DNA from: Saccoglossus kowalevskii
Taxonomy: Eukaryota; Hemichordata; Enteropneusta; Harrimaniidae
Direction of reading: 5' to 3'
Length of the DNA: 64,000 nt
NCBI RefSeq assembly: GCF_000003605.2
Contig: NW_003134352.1
Span: forward strand, 1 to 64,000
This document shows, piece by piece, positions 35,440-47,526 of the stretch (its first letter is position 1; each line of letters opens with the position of its first letter). The notes under the pieces are model-generated. The model saw nothing but the letters and a program-made list of their open reading frames with translations. It made no database searches and was not told the DNA's origin. A program made the translations under genes and the position numbers.

Positions 35440-36186
35440 CTGGAGACACAGTACGAAGGATTTGTCAAAGATGACGCAAGCTCTTTTGTGTTGCCATAAC
35501 AACACCATCAAAACCGTGTTATCCTCGTGCCTTTAGGGAAATCTTGTGTTCTTATATATAAGGTGTCGTGTCTTGCGTATTCGTGGGGTTTCGGGGGCAA
35601 GCTGTGTTAATAATGTTAAGCGAGTTCTTTTAAAATGTTATAAATATAAATAATACTAGAAGTTGTTATAAGGATAGAGTCCAATCATTCTATTCAAATT
35701 AAGGTATTGTATCAAGATACAAAGCAGAAGAACGTGGTTGTTGTTTTTCCAATCATTATTTGGAGTGCCCCAGAAAAACACGTCATTATATTTGAATGAG
35801 AATTTGAGGTATCGGGATATTTTTTGTACCTTTTTCTTTCAACCAATGAGACGACAACGTGTTTCTATTTACTTCTGCTGCTGCGTTTTCTAAGCCAAAC
35901 ACGTCTACTTGCTCAACACTATTATTAAACAAAACAGTCGTGCAAAATAATTGACTTGGGTAGAATTGTGAATATTAAACGATCTCATTGTTACTTGGCA
36001 ATATTTTATATATTTGTATGAGCAAATTGCAAGTGTTGATGCTGACACATAGTGCATTTTTGCCACAGAAGTCATATTCATTTGGACGACATGACAGGGC
36101 TGTGCAGCCATATCTCTATCACATGGCAATTTCAATGCGCTATCCTGGTGTCAACCATCCTCGGTCGAACACAAGCACCTGCGTAT
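35440..36186. other. Non-coding stretch
   Basis: Nothing accepted. A minus frame near 36010-36110 spaces cysteines somewhat like an EGF module but lacks a pyrimidine tract and donor (see rejected list). Confidence 0.4.
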
Positions 36187-36301
36187 TTTAACCAAGGCTC
36201 CCCGAAATTTGCACTCGTTAGTGAATGAATATCGGTGACTGAAATTGCATTCCCATTGAGTCAGTAGCACATCCACCTAAATTAACGGTCGACCCTTTTG
36301 A
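36187..36301 (+). repeat. Dispersed repeat R, copy 2
   Basis: Matches the reverse complement of 10031-10147: TTAACCAAGGCTCCCC, CTCGTTAGTGAATGAAT, ATTCCCATTGAGTCAG, GGTCGACCC. It ends abruptly on both sides and lies about 180 bases before a candidate exon. Confidence 0.7.
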
Positions 36302-36479
36302 TGATCAGTCTAATTGTAGGATTTGATGATACAAGCACTATGCTACCAGTGACCGGTTACACGATGACATTAATATTCTGTTTCATCGTGATTGTTTTCT
36401 AATTTACCCATATGCGAACAATGAGTATTACAAATCGAGTATTGTTTTCGTGTTTTTTGTGGCTCAACTGAGTTTACAG

Positions 36480-36699
36480 GATTTGGTGGTGGCTTGTTTT
36501 GAAGTTTTTATCTCTTGCTAATGCTACTGGATTTTCATTAGCGGCAATCATTCCCACGTTGCTATTATTTGCTGGTCGTGATACCGTAGTGTCATTGGCT
36601 ATGGCTGCTTCTAAGAAAGCGAACCGTTTAAAAATGTCGATGCAAGACGACGACGCACATCTTGGCGAGACACCCATTCTGATTAAAGTGAAGATATGA
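36480..36699 (+). CDS. Candidate terminal exon of a membrane protein
   Basis: An acceptor (TTTTTTGTGGCTCAACTGAGTTTACAG, AG at 36478-36479) is followed by a 72-codon frame ending in TGA at 36697-36699; an in-frame stop just upstream (36469-36471) means it must be spliced in. It reads IWWWLVLKFLSLANATGFS, LAAIIPTLLLFAGRDTVVSL, then a polar tail AMAASKKANRLKMSMQDDD ending ILIKVKI. That is one or two membrane segments followed by a basic then acidic tail, typical of the C-terminus of a multi-pass membrane protein, the tail probably cytoplasmic by the positive-inside rule. The entering intron would be phase 2. MITE family 3 begins 48 bases after the stop. Family not recognised; upstream exons not identified. 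Confidence 0.45.
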
Positions 36700-36747
36700 G
36701 GCAATCGTTTGTGCATTGCAGTGAAAACATTGTAATTGAAAAAAAGT

Positions 36748-37047
36748 CTAAAAGGCAGTGGTCGTCGCGCTGCGCATGCGCGACATTTGTGTTGATAAAC
36801 ATTGATTTTCCCACAATCCAATGCGCCTTTCTATCGAAATCACCAGTACGGGTTTTGACCTGGGCGCCATGTGCTCTAATTACCGCCGGCGACTTCTTCT
36901 ATACCTTCCACTCACTAAAGAATTACCTAATTAAAGCTCGGTAACCTCCCAGTTTGTACTCTTTTGTTTGCGCAACAGTCAAAGTCGCCATCTTTATATG
37001 AGACTCATATCTCACGCATGCGTGGCGCGACGACCACCGCTATTTAG
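36748..37047. mobile_element. MITE family 3 (about 300 bp, TA-flanked)
   Basis: The left end AAAGGCAGTGGTCGTCGCGC and the reverse complement of the right end AATAGCGGTGGTCGTCGCGC agree, followed by a shared GCATGCG; both ends abut TA. The terminal core GTGGTCGTCGCGC is shared with MITE family 1, but the length and most of the interior differ. It contains GATAAACATTG, the reverse complement of the CAATGTTTATC motif similar to the family 1 and 2 centres. It lies in the presumed 3' untranslated region of the 36480 exon. Confidence 0.8.
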
Positions 37048-37457
37048 GTTAGAATTGTATGGCGTGTATGAATTGATGACAAATACGCTGAACAACGCAG
37101 TAGTGTCGAAAGTAGCACACCTTAAACAAATCGTTTGGTGTTAATTTCACGCGCGTTGTCTCACGAGACCTATATCGAACATGACGCATCACGGCGATAC
37201 AAATGACCCATATAAATACGCATGATCTTCAAGTACGTACCCATTCAATCCACACGTGTAAATATATTTAAAATATCGCATACATAAAGTTATCATTATA
37301 GTACACGTATTCTCATATTAAATAATATTAACATTATATTAACAATAAATACTTTACTATTATACTTGGTTTATTATTTATTTGTTCACTATTTCACTTC
37401 ATTCAGTTTAATGGAGACGTTTGTAAATATTGAAAATATTGCCACAAGCTCTCACAT

Positions 37458-37459
37458 AA

Positions 37460-37490
<31 letters not shown>

Positions 37491-37491
37491 G
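37458..37491. repeat. AT dinucleotide microsatellite
   Basis: About 34 bases of almost pure AT repeats. Confidence 0.9.
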
Positions 37492-37545
37492 TTGTATCAC
37501 AGACCCTCTTTTAGAAGGTCTATAGTTGAAATGTGTGTCACATTG

Positions 37546-37654
37546 TATGTGACGCGTACGCCATCAACGGACTATAATTATTCATAACCTCGATCGTATT
37601 GTTTTCACCGAATAACCCGTGAAATGTTATAGCGCCACCTTTTGTTCATAACAG
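37546..37654 (+). repeat. Direct repeat E, copy 1
   Basis: About 110 bases repeated 385 bases downstream. Shared blocks are CGTACGCCATCAACGG / CGTACGCTACCAACGG, TATTGTTTTCACCGAATAACC / TATTGTTTTTATTAAATAACC and AGCGCCACCTTTTGTTC. Divergence suggests an old local duplication or two copies of a transposon fragment. Confidence 0.7.
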
Positions 37655-37930
37655 TGTAAGTAACCAGAATGTAATAAGGATTACTTCCTGTGATTCTGAA
37701 GTTTTTTTTTCCCTAATTATATTTTTTTCCTGTTTTCGTCTGGTCGGTCAATGCACTGATTGGGTGACAGTTGTTATTTGCCGCGGAAATAAACTGTAGT
37801 CTCGATGGCACGTTCGGGGGTCTGCGTCGGCATAGCTACCTATATGTGTGGTGTGCTGTGCGTGTTGTTGGTTGCGTGTTAATTCTAGATGAGACAAACA
37901 TGTGTATTGTATTGTAGATTATATTACAAT

Positions 37931-38041
37931 GGATGTGCCACGTACGCTACCAACGGTCCGTAACTACTCGTTTCCCAGATCCTATTGTTTTTATTAAATA
38001 ACCCTTGAAATGTTACAGCGCCACCTTTTGTTCGGTTTCAG
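37931..38041 (+). repeat. Direct repeat E, copy 2
   Basis: Second copy of the repeat at 37546-37654, ending in ACAGCGCCACCTTTTGTTC. A looser match continues for about 30 bases beyond. Confidence 0.7.
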
Positions 38042-38334
38042 CAAAGCTGGTAATAGGAATAACTTTCCGTACATTTATTTATTTTTGTTATTAAATGGTG
38101 GCGGTGACTAGTTGACAGCAATAGTCTATATATATAGTAACGGTTAATTAAATAAATCGAGGAATGCAGTTGATGATGATTGTAGCAAGTATTTGCACAT
38201 AAACATTGAGTCACGAACTGCCAATGAGAGAGTATCTGTTCTCATGCCATGTTTATGACGATGTTTCTTATTTAGTCACGTGTTTTGGTGTAACAATGCA
38301 CGTACCTATATACATTCACTCACGCCCATATGCC

Positions 38335-38465
38335 GGCTTGTCACGTAGGGCAGCAACAAGGGTTCGCCTGTCCTGCCTGTCCCGTGTCATCTTCTATATG
38401 GTTCCCCGGGATGTTGGAAGGTCCTCGTCTCCTCAGCTGGATACAATGCACACAGTTCAATCTAT
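38335..38465 (-). mobile_element. Possible LINE C-terminal tail remnant
   Basis: On the minus strand one frame reads QLRRRGPSNIPGNHIEDDTGQ and, after a one-base shift, RRTLVAALRDKPAYGRE before a stop. The pattern (RRRG-P, a short spacer, a DTG, then a D-x-x-x-x/R terminal segment) resembles the extreme C-terminus of many LINE polyproteins (GRPxxxWxxxxxxDTG...L...DRxxWR). No reverse transcriptase is visible beside it, so it is at most a fragment. Low certainty. Confidence 0.25.
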
Positions 38466-38780
38466 TAACTCATATTCTACGAGCCCAGTGTATTTTTACA
38501 TTGACTTGACCAGATAATAGTTTATGTGGTAGGTGTGGATTGCGTCACAATTTCAATAATCGATCACATTATACAGATATATGGGCATATATTTATATAC
38601 TTACTGCCTCTATAACTATCAACAACATTATTTATATTTACACACATTCAATCCGATTGTACTTTTCTATACTTACATATAGTTTACGATCTTACAACTG
38701 CAACAGATGAAAAAAAGTCATTGCATTTTTCTCATCTAGTCTTCGAGCTGTTCTTTGCATAGTAAACCTTACTAAGCATG

Positions 38781-39110
38781 TATCCTCGGGGGCGGAGCTA
38801 CGTCACGGACGTTCTACGTTGCTAAGACGCGCACCACTGTGCCACGTATTTCTATGGGCTTTGTGCGCGCTGCTGTAGAACGCCGGTGGAGCCGGTGAAA
38901 ACTCGAGAAAACAACACAAATTCAACTTTGACGTAACCCTGAACAACCAAATGCATACATGTTACACACGTAGGGCTAATCTTGTTACACTGTTCATGGG
39001 ACTGTCAACAACCATCGCAAAGTACCGTTTTCTGCGAGTTTTTGGTCTTTGTTTTCACCGCGAGGGTTGCCAGACGGTAGAAAATGCCCGGATGTCCGCC
39101 CCCGAGGATA
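38781..39110. mobile_element. GC-rich TA-flanked MITE (330 bp)
   Basis: The ends TCCTCGGGGGCGGA and TCCGCCCCCGAGGA are perfect 14-bp inverted repeats abutting TA at 38781-38782 and 39109-39110. The interior is markedly more GC- and CpG-rich than the surroundings (for example GACGCGCACCACTGTGCC). No transposase is encoded. The 61-codon frame running out of the right end is judged spurious. Confidence 0.82.
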
Positions 39111-40813
39111 CCCAGCAGGCGAACGCATTCAAATGATCACAGAACAAGATATACATCCCAAAGATAACAAGGAAAACATATCAACGCCAACGTATACTTT
39201 GATATGTCTTTAATTTGAAATTATAGATACAGGGTTACTCGTCTGAGACTTTTCTATTTACAACATACCCTAGACGCAAATAGACAGCGAGATCTCGTTT
39301 AATGCGAGAGATCCACGAGGCTCCTTTTAAAGTTTTTATATCGTATATATAATTTTGTACGTTTTGACATATATCTCAAATTCGGACAATGAATGTTTTA
39401 AAATTCGATTAGAAATCTTTTAAAATGCTGGAAAACTTTAAATAACAATTCGAATACAAATTGGTGGTCTGTATGGATATTGTACTGTGAATTGTTCAAC
39501 ACATTACAAAACAGTATAAAACTATCCCAATAATCAATCGGCAAATGATGTGTGATCATAAAAACGTGTTGCATCATATATAGTCGGAAATATACAATCG
39601 CTTCTTTTGAAAAAGTGACACTCAAATGTAAGTATTAGTACGGCGAAGTATTTGATAGTTTTGAAGAGGAAAAACACGGTCGAAGAACAGCGCCATGACC
39701 GTTATTCCGAGCACAACCTTCCCTTTTTATTCATTGAAAAGTCCGAATATACACCATCCCAATAATTAGGTTTATGTGTGTAATTGGTATATTCATGTTC
39801 TGGGACACATTATGCATGCATTAATTGTGAATTTAACTTTGTTTTACTGTCCCATATTATATAAACATAAAGTGAACAATCGATTTTTATGAATACGTTT
39901 AATACGAACACCTCTGTAAATCTGTAAGCAATTTAATCTTTGGTTCAGTTTGGACAGTGTTTTCCTTAGAATGAAAGTCATCTATATACTGAACACCTTT
40001 GTAAACGGAAAAGATTTTCCTGTCTTTGTCATTTTGTTTTAAACACGTTTCACTGTTTATTCTGTTCTGTTCTATTCTATTCTTTTACCAATAGAAAATT
40101 TACATGTTCTGACAAATTCACCAGGGACCACAGCGTGTTGCAATTGAAATCACATTTGTCATGCGCCATACAAGAAGTATACTTGTGTGTAAAAGAAAAA
40201 ACCTGAAGCGTAATATCGGAGAGTTAAATGAAGCGAAACTAATGCTTATGATATGACAATTAATGGTCGCCACCTACATCTCAACGAGTGTTCCCTTGGA
40301 AACCATTTACCCTTGTGGTGTCGCTAAATTTCCAAAGAGATATCTACATAATACTAAATTAACATGTGTGTTTGCCGCGGATCACGTGATTAGTGTATAA
40401 TGCGAGGCTGCGCGAGCTCTACGACTTATTGTGCTTACTGAACAACCTGTTTGAGCAGTAGCGGCGTATTATTGAGGACCCTGTGATTGCTATTCCTCTG
40501 ATAGGGGAATACTTTATAGCGAGCCATTACGTTGATTTATATTCTGGTCGCGTGGCGGAATTTATTTATTTTTTATTTATTACTATTCTGATCACACGAA
40601 CACGATCCTTTGGCAAGAAGATTGCTAGAAATATAAATACAACATTCACTACAGTACGTTTTAGAGAGACAACGAAGCCACGTTCAACGTTCACCGCCGG
40701 CCTCTTAGACAATATATAGTGATTGCGTACTGTGTCGTCCAGCGTATTACCATGACGCATCGTAGCCCGCGACTCTTCCGAATGAGAGGCAGTGGAAAAG
40801 GTAATCGCATTTG
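39111..40813. other. Non-coding stretch
   Basis: No gene accepted. A TTCTG/TTCTA pentanucleotide run lies at about 40058-40085. A 75-codon minus frame at 39398-39625 lacks splice support. Confidence 0.45.
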
Positions 40814-41464
40814 NNNNNNNNNNNNNNNNNNNNNNNNNNNNNNNNNNNNNNNNNNNNNNNNNNNNNNNNNNNNNNNNNNNNNNNNNNNNNNNNNNNNNNN
40901 NNNNNNNNNNNNNNNNNNNNNNNNNNNNNNNNNNNNNNNNNNNNNNNNNNNNNNNNNNNNNNNNNNNNNNNNNNNNNNNNNNNNNNNNNNNNNNNNNNNN
41001 NNNNNNNNNNNNNNNNNNNNNNNNNNNNNNNNNNNNNNNNNNNNNNNNNNNNNNNNNNNNNNNNNNNNNNNNNNNNNNNNNNNNNNNNNNNNNNNNNNNN
41101 NNNNNNNNNNNNNNNNNNNNNNNNNNNNNNNNNNNNNNNNNNNNNNNNNNNNNNNNNNNNNNNNNNNNNNNNNNNNNNNNNNNNNNNNNNNNNNNNNNNN
41201 NNNNNNNNNNNNNNNNNNNNNNNNNNNNNNNNNNNNNNNNNNNNNNNNNNNNNNNNNNNNNNNNNNNNNNNNNNNNNNNNNNNNNNNNNNNNNNNNNNNN
41301 NNNNNNNNNNNNNNNNNNNNNNNNNNNNNNNNNNNNNNNNNNNNNNNNNNNNNNNNNNNNNNNNNNNNNNNNNNNNNNNNNNNNNNNNNNNNNNNNNNNN
41401 NNNNNNNNNNNNNNNNNNNNNNNNNNNNNNNNNNNNNNNNNNNNNNNNNNNNNNNNNNNNNNNN
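40814..41464. other. Assembly gap, 651 N
   Basis: Unresolved bases. The long open frames that cross it are artefacts of N translation. Confidence 1.
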
Positions 41465-43957
41465 TTGATTGTATCAGATTTCTGCCATGCGGCATGAAGG
41501 CCAATGTTAAGGATTTTAAATCTCGGATCAAGTTTATCTTACCGTTATGATATCGATATTGCAATACACCTGCTGCCCTTCTTTGTTGGACGTTCTAGTT
41601 TCAGAATGACCTAAATGAAATTAATGGTACTGAGATGGGACAATGCGTGAATGATATAATGAGAAACGGCCCGAGAGGTATTTACATTATTGACATTCTC
41701 GTTGTCAATCTGTACATTAAATGTAATCAGTTATTCGGTTTGATTCTGTGCGTTCTTACCGATACGACTCGACCAATAAGTTTGATATGACAGTTGATGT
41801 GAAATGCATAAATGAATTTTGATGTAACATACAGACTGTCTCAAAGTACAATTACTATAATAGTGAATGAACCATATACACGCATAATGCCTAAAACTTG
41901 TACAGCGCAATCGGTCGATCGGAATTGCGTGCCATTATTTGAATCGTTAAAGATAATGAACTAATTTTACTGTTTTACGATATCCATGAATTATTAATTA
42001 TATAAAACATTCCAATCGACATACCCGTCACCAGGTATATACATCAACTCATATGCCAAAACAGTGCAATGATACAGAGGTCATCCAGGGCTGCACATCA
42101 GTTATTATACGCGATCTCGTGAAAACAAAACAGCTCTGCAAATACTTCATCAATTTAATTGGGTACCCGGGAAACTCATACAACTATTAATTGACTGAAT
42201 ATATACACATATTCTTCAACAGCAGTTTAAACATTGATGTGTAGATACGAGTTGGCTAGTAAATTACAAGCACCTGAGTGCTTGCAATAGTAATGATTAT
42301 ATGATGTATTATTACATTACATACACGTGTGCTAACATCTGGTTGCCATCAAATATCTTCTCATGTGACTTTATCTCGAGATGAGAAACAAGTATTGCAA
42401 TCTTCTAAACTGAATCTTTCAAATTATACCTTACTAACTCGGTTACATAGACTACTCGTAGCACGTCGCCAAGATGAGGACTTATTCTACCATACATATG
42501 CAACGTATTCAATTCAAAGGAATCCGATTCTATGGATTGCATCTCATCTCTTCGTATCTATATCGTTAGTCTCTACGTAATATCTGCGTCGGTGGTATAA
42601 TATAAAACAAATACCAGTACGTAAAAACCCCTGGTGTTTTCATATCTGCTAATAACACATATGTTATGTCCATAATAAATTCGTGAATGTTTTATTCCTT
42701 TTATTATTTTCTATAAAAATTACTTAGATTTGGGGATTTCAATTTGAAAACGTCATAAGGATTATAAAACTGATCTGACTTAGCTCTAAGGTATGTAAGA
42801 TTATCCCTATCACGACTGAAAGATTTCCTAGTCAGCTATTCCGAAAGATTACATAAATATACCTTAGGCAGTGTTGGTTGTCATGGAAACTATAATATAT
42901 AACAGGAATTGCCCTGCATTCTCCCGATCCGTCGTCGTTCTGTATATTAAATATTTACTTTGAAGCATCACGCACCGGTAACGTTAAATATGGCAGTGGA
43001 TCAGCGAACATGCAAGATAAATCACACAACATGTGAAAATTTATTTTGAACATCATTGTCCGTTATGTAGACTTTCATTTCACCACTGCCACGCATGTTA
43101 ATTAAAGAGGCTCGAGGCCCCCAGTCCACGGGATTGCACTAAGCAACATTGCGGCGATCACCAATATCTGCGATGTTTAACGTACAATCCGTGTATTCGT
43201 GCTTATTTCATAATGTCGTTTTGATTTAGTAAATACAGTTGCTCCTGGGAAAGAAGACCCCTAAATTGTCACATAGCATTAAATGACCTTAATTAACTCA
43301 CTACCATGATGTCTAACCTTATTCATATGAGTGGGTATTATTTGCAGTGACCTAGTAACCTCAAATGGATTTTTTTCTATAATTATCAGGTATCTTATTT
43401 ATAGATTTACTAAAATGTTCGTCGTACCCCTCAAATTATGTATTCTCTCTGTGCAAATATAATTGGTACTTTTATGCAAGGGGCATACTCGTGAATTGAA
43501 AGATCTCTATAATGGACATTTTACTCAAAATAAGTCGTGATATGATCGGGATAACGACTTGTAGTGGTATTAACTGTAGACGTTTATTCGGGTGATGATA
43601 ACGGGTATACAAAGAATAGAAAAACAATGTTTGTCTCCAGGCTTTGCTCAAAACGCCCAAGCCCTGAGACTTTCAAGTCTTTCTTGTCTGTCTAGTTTCT
43701 AATGTGTCCAAGGTTGAGTGTTTTTCTAAGCCAGATCAAAGGATTGGGAAATGTTTCAATGCAGCTGTATATGTTTCAAAAGCGATAAATTGAATTATAG
43801 TACCATAGCGTGCTGAGCACCTGTTATCTGTGGAACTGCTAATGTTGTGCATTTGCCCGTGTCACTCACGCTTGTTTCCAGCATTGACAATGGTATTGTT
43901 TCCAGGTCACCGATTGTTCGTTGCACTGAGAATACGAAACTCGTATTGTTTTAAAAC
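41465..43957. other. Non-coding stretch
   Basis: No repeat or exon accepted. The plus frame at 42329-42580 has plausible composition but lacks an ATG and splice signals. Confidence 0.45.
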
Positions 43958-44043
43958 ATGGATCCTCCGTGCGAAATGTCGTACCCAAGTCACGAGCACT
44001 CTGACTCTTTTACACCCTGTAAACAATACATGAGCTATGCAAT
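43958..44043 (+). CDS. Candidate first coding exon, MDPPCEMSYPSHEHSDSF...
   Basis: ATG in a fair context (AAACATGG) opens 28 codons plus two bases, reading MDPPCEMSYPSHEHSDSFTP then CKQYMSYA, to a donor GCAAT|GTATGTC. If unspliced it continues ten codons to TGA. Two acceptor-like sites with pyrimidine tracts (…TTGTTTCCAG) lie upstream at about 43880 and 43912, so a 5' untranslated exon could join here. Third positions are about half G or C. A second frame over the same DNA is also open (67 codons). Function unknown; could be chance. Confidence 0.22.
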
Positions 44044-45724
44044 GTATGTCTTGTGTCCGCATTTGGTAGTGTGACAAAAGTATTAATTCTGTTGTGACAT
44101 GGTAAAAGATTGCGATCTAACCTTTGTAAATACCCTATTAACTGCGAATAGTGCATTTGAACATTCATTCTATGTTAAGCGAAGCATAACTCAAAATATT
44201 TACAATTGAAATATACCATCGGTAATTGTTAAGCTTGGTATATATATACATATAAATTATACTGTAATTCTGTCAGTACCATTCGCGTTCTAGCTCGAAA
44301 ACTAAAGCCAGGATATATGTATCAGATTTCGTTTTGGTGATATTATCAATAGGACATACTAGTATATACTGCCAGTCTCATCGATCATCCAGCGGGTGGT
44401 GAATATCCGTATTAAAGATATGATTATTCACACGTGATAGCATCAACGACGACTATTAAAACGGTCTCATAACTCCAATAATATACTCTGTCTCCAACAA
44501 TGTAATTCAGAATATAGGAGAACAACTTTAATGAGCATTTCGATTTTATTGCAATTTTCATTTTTCATGTTCAACCATAGGGGGTTCTCGATGGGTGTCC
44601 TTGGTATGCACATATATTCATGACTGTTATTGATTTGTTTGGAACTTTAATACTGTGGCCCATCATAATCTTAGATAAATCTTCGATGCATTTGTTCATG
44701 ACAGCTTTAATCCTAGATCTGAAATTATCGATTTGCGTCACTAGGCTCATTTCAATCACGAATCCCCGCTAATGTTGAGATTTTACCACAATAGGCCAGT
44801 TAATATATACTTAAATTCATCACAACTTATCACCATCAAATGTGTATAGAACATTATTAAATGAGGAAATATCCCGAAAATTGTTTCTCCTTTGTCAATG
44901 CGATGTGTTTACGCATACAAGACCCTAGGCCCATTATTCACGTTCGATTTCAGACATAACTCGCCATCTTGCATTGAACATGGCCTATTGTAATAACTTT
45001 GTATTACAAGAAGGTGTACTACTGCTTTGTTACTCAATTTCATTTAAGATGTCACTTTCACCAAGATATATCGATATCATATGTCAAATCCAATGCATAC
45101 AGGACTAACAGTGACGAAGTAGTAATACGGTTAGGCGTTTATAATTACGCTTCCCAGTCTATCATCATTGTTCACTTTCCACTCAAACTGGCGAATGGAC
45201 ATTTGTCAGGATTGCAGATAGAAGACATGTGTATCCTCTGCAAAGTATTAGACAATTTTGTTATTGGAAAGGTTTTCTCTTTCTAAGCTGCTTTCAAACA
45301 AACTTGTTTTAATAACAGAGTAGAGATCAGGTGGGATAATCAGAATGAAGCGACATATATAACAGAAATATTAAACGAACGCAATCAAATATATGGTCAA
45401 ACCAGGGGGAAACATGGGACATTGCATTTTTTATTTATTTATACTTGACACTTCTTTAGAAAGCTAGTATTTCCGACGGGACCGAGGTGATAGACAATTT
45501 TAGCCATCCCAAAGTGACCGGCTAGTTGTTAGAGCAAGGATACAGTGAATGTTTGTGTGCACATGGGATTTCCAGCTGTGAATGCTGCAAGCCAGGCAAA
45601 TGTGTTTTTTTCCGCTGAATTGACAGTTAACCACGGGAATGGAAACATCATTCTCCCTGATGACGGGCTGACACATCACATCCAAATCACTTGCCAAATG
45701 CCCTAATCGCGACGTACTCTTCAA
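44044..45724. other. Non-coding stretch
   Basis: Nothing accepted. The minus frame at 44571-44759 (…RSRIKAVMNKCIEDLSKIM…) has protein-like composition, but its acceptor is poor and no donor follows. Confidence 0.4.
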
Positions 45725-45895
45725 ATAGGAAGTAGTCTTTATTATTAACAAGACATCCACCATATTCTGTGACATAATTAGAAAGTAGTCTTTATTAGGA
45801 GTTCGCCCGCCAAATGTCAATATGTGAGACAATTAAGAATTTGTCTTTATTAGGAATTCACTTGTCATGAAGTCGAAGCTGACACTACACAATAT
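45725..45895. repeat. Degenerate tandem repeat, three units of about 54 bp
   Basis: AGTAGTCTTTATTATTAACA (45731), AGTAGTCTTTATTAGGAGTTC (from 45784, first 20 bases shared) and TTGTCTTTATTAGGAATTC (45841) start successive units, each including AATTAGAA/AATTAAGAA before the next. A 110-codon minus frame overlaps it and is discounted. Confidence 0.65.
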
Positions 45896-47526
45896 ACGTT
45901 GCAGAATTTAGTGGATGGCCTCAACAAGGCAGTTAGTTAATTGAGTGGCGCTCTAGATTCAGAGTTCGTGCACCTTCATTTAACGTACCGATAATTATAA
46001 GAATAATTGTGACTTAAACATTCTCAAATAATTGTGAAAATTGACACATTGCTAATGTGTACACGTTACTATATCATTTAAGTTAATGGATTTTATCTTC
46101 ATGTAATTACCTGGTTGCCAAGTAAGGGGAGGTTTCAAATGAGCTTACATTAGATTGTTACGTGCAATATGGTAAAGTTCAAAGTTCTTTGACGCTTCAT
46201 AATACTGTGCTGATTATCAGATAGATAATAACAATGATGTTGGTTGACATTCACCTGAAACAGGTCATATTGGGAGTCTACCGTTATCTAAGTCATATAA
46301 CACAAAAATCATTACTCGCTGTTTAAGCGAAATACCGAAGTAATATTATGGTAGATCATAGTTTTACTGATTCATTAAAAATGCCAACGCATAATGTATA
46401 AAAACGATGGTCCTGAAAATTCTATCAAAATATAAACTCTGAAAACAAACATCAGGAACACATTGCACATACATTATAGAAAATCCCTGATCTTTTTGCG
46501 CACCAACAAAACTTCAGATTATATCAAAGAAATCACCATGATTTAACTTGTTATTGCCTATGCTGCTTTGTTAATGTAACCTTGTCATTTACTATGTATA
46601 TGGTCCTGACAGTAGATTTAGTCTAAGCTCTTCAGTGAAGTATCCACCCACGTGGAGTCAAAAACACTCTTGCATATTGAAGACAGTTGGATACTTTTCA
46701 CTTCGAGAAACATATTCGAATTGATGTATAGAAGATTGGAAATGCGAGATGAATTCAATTCATTCGTGATCCTCGTCTGTACTATTTAACCTGTTAAAAT
46801 ACCGTTACTGTAATGCATTCCTTTCAAATATATTGGTTGTCAAGTATTCTTATATTCACTGGTATGCGGTGGGTGCTTTGATGTATTTGGTTAAGTGTTT
46901 GGATTTTTTTCCTACTTAAATCCTATAATAGAAACGTACATTAGTTTTTTTCGTTAGATTGCAGTCTATTGAATCACTGGGACTTTGGTATGGTGCGAGT
47001 GCGTGAGATTTATTAAGAGGAACAACCACAATATTCTGAAAGATTCATGACTCGATACAGTTCAGCAGGAAACACTAAGTGAATATAATATACCCCGTCT
47101 GCAAAAGACAGGTTATAAACTGGACTGATAATGTGAAGTCATTAAAACCGTTAACAACCATTAAATGCGCATTTTTCCTCAAATAGTAATCATCCATGCG
47201 AGTATCAAGTCATTATAATTTCCCTAGCAGCAATACTATCTTATCCATTAATTAATGTTTACACTTAAGTTATGGTCAAAATAAAAACTTGTCACTTATT
47301 GTTTAAAATTTTCTACACGCGTATCAAAAAATACGATATCAGCATAAATTTAGACACTGTGAATGTAACATTGAACATATTTATCAGTGAATTACCCAAA
47401 TTGTTTATGTATATGTGCTGCCAACATGCATTTACACTTTCTTGTTTCAGTGACTACGTTTTACGACTCGTCAATTTGACTTATTCAGTCATTATTGTTT
47501 CCATGGTTTCGATCTAATCTGCTCGT
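45896..47526. other. Non-coding stretch; small inverted repeat at about 46633-46709
   Basis: AGTGAAGTATCCA and TGGATACTTTTCACT form a short inverted repeat around an unrelated 50-base centre. No gene recognised. Confidence 0.45.

Noticed and set aside
36010-36110. EGF-like cysteine pattern on the minus strand (CRPNEYDFCGKNALC)
   Set aside because: The acceptor lacks a pyrimidine tract, no donor follows, and only four of six cysteines are placed; probably coincidence.
36474-36821. 115-codon minus-strand ORF
   Set aside because: Antisense of the candidate terminal exon and runs into MITE family 3.
40566-41564. Open frames of 228-332 codons
   Set aside because: Almost all of their length is the 651-N gap; the residues are X.
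44571-44759. Minus-strand frame RSRIKAVMNKCIEDLSKIM
   Set aside because: Protein-like composition only; poor acceptor, no donor, no partner exon.
45500-45832. 110-codon minus-strand ORF
   Set aside because: Overlaps a degenerate tandem repeat and lacks splice or start signals.
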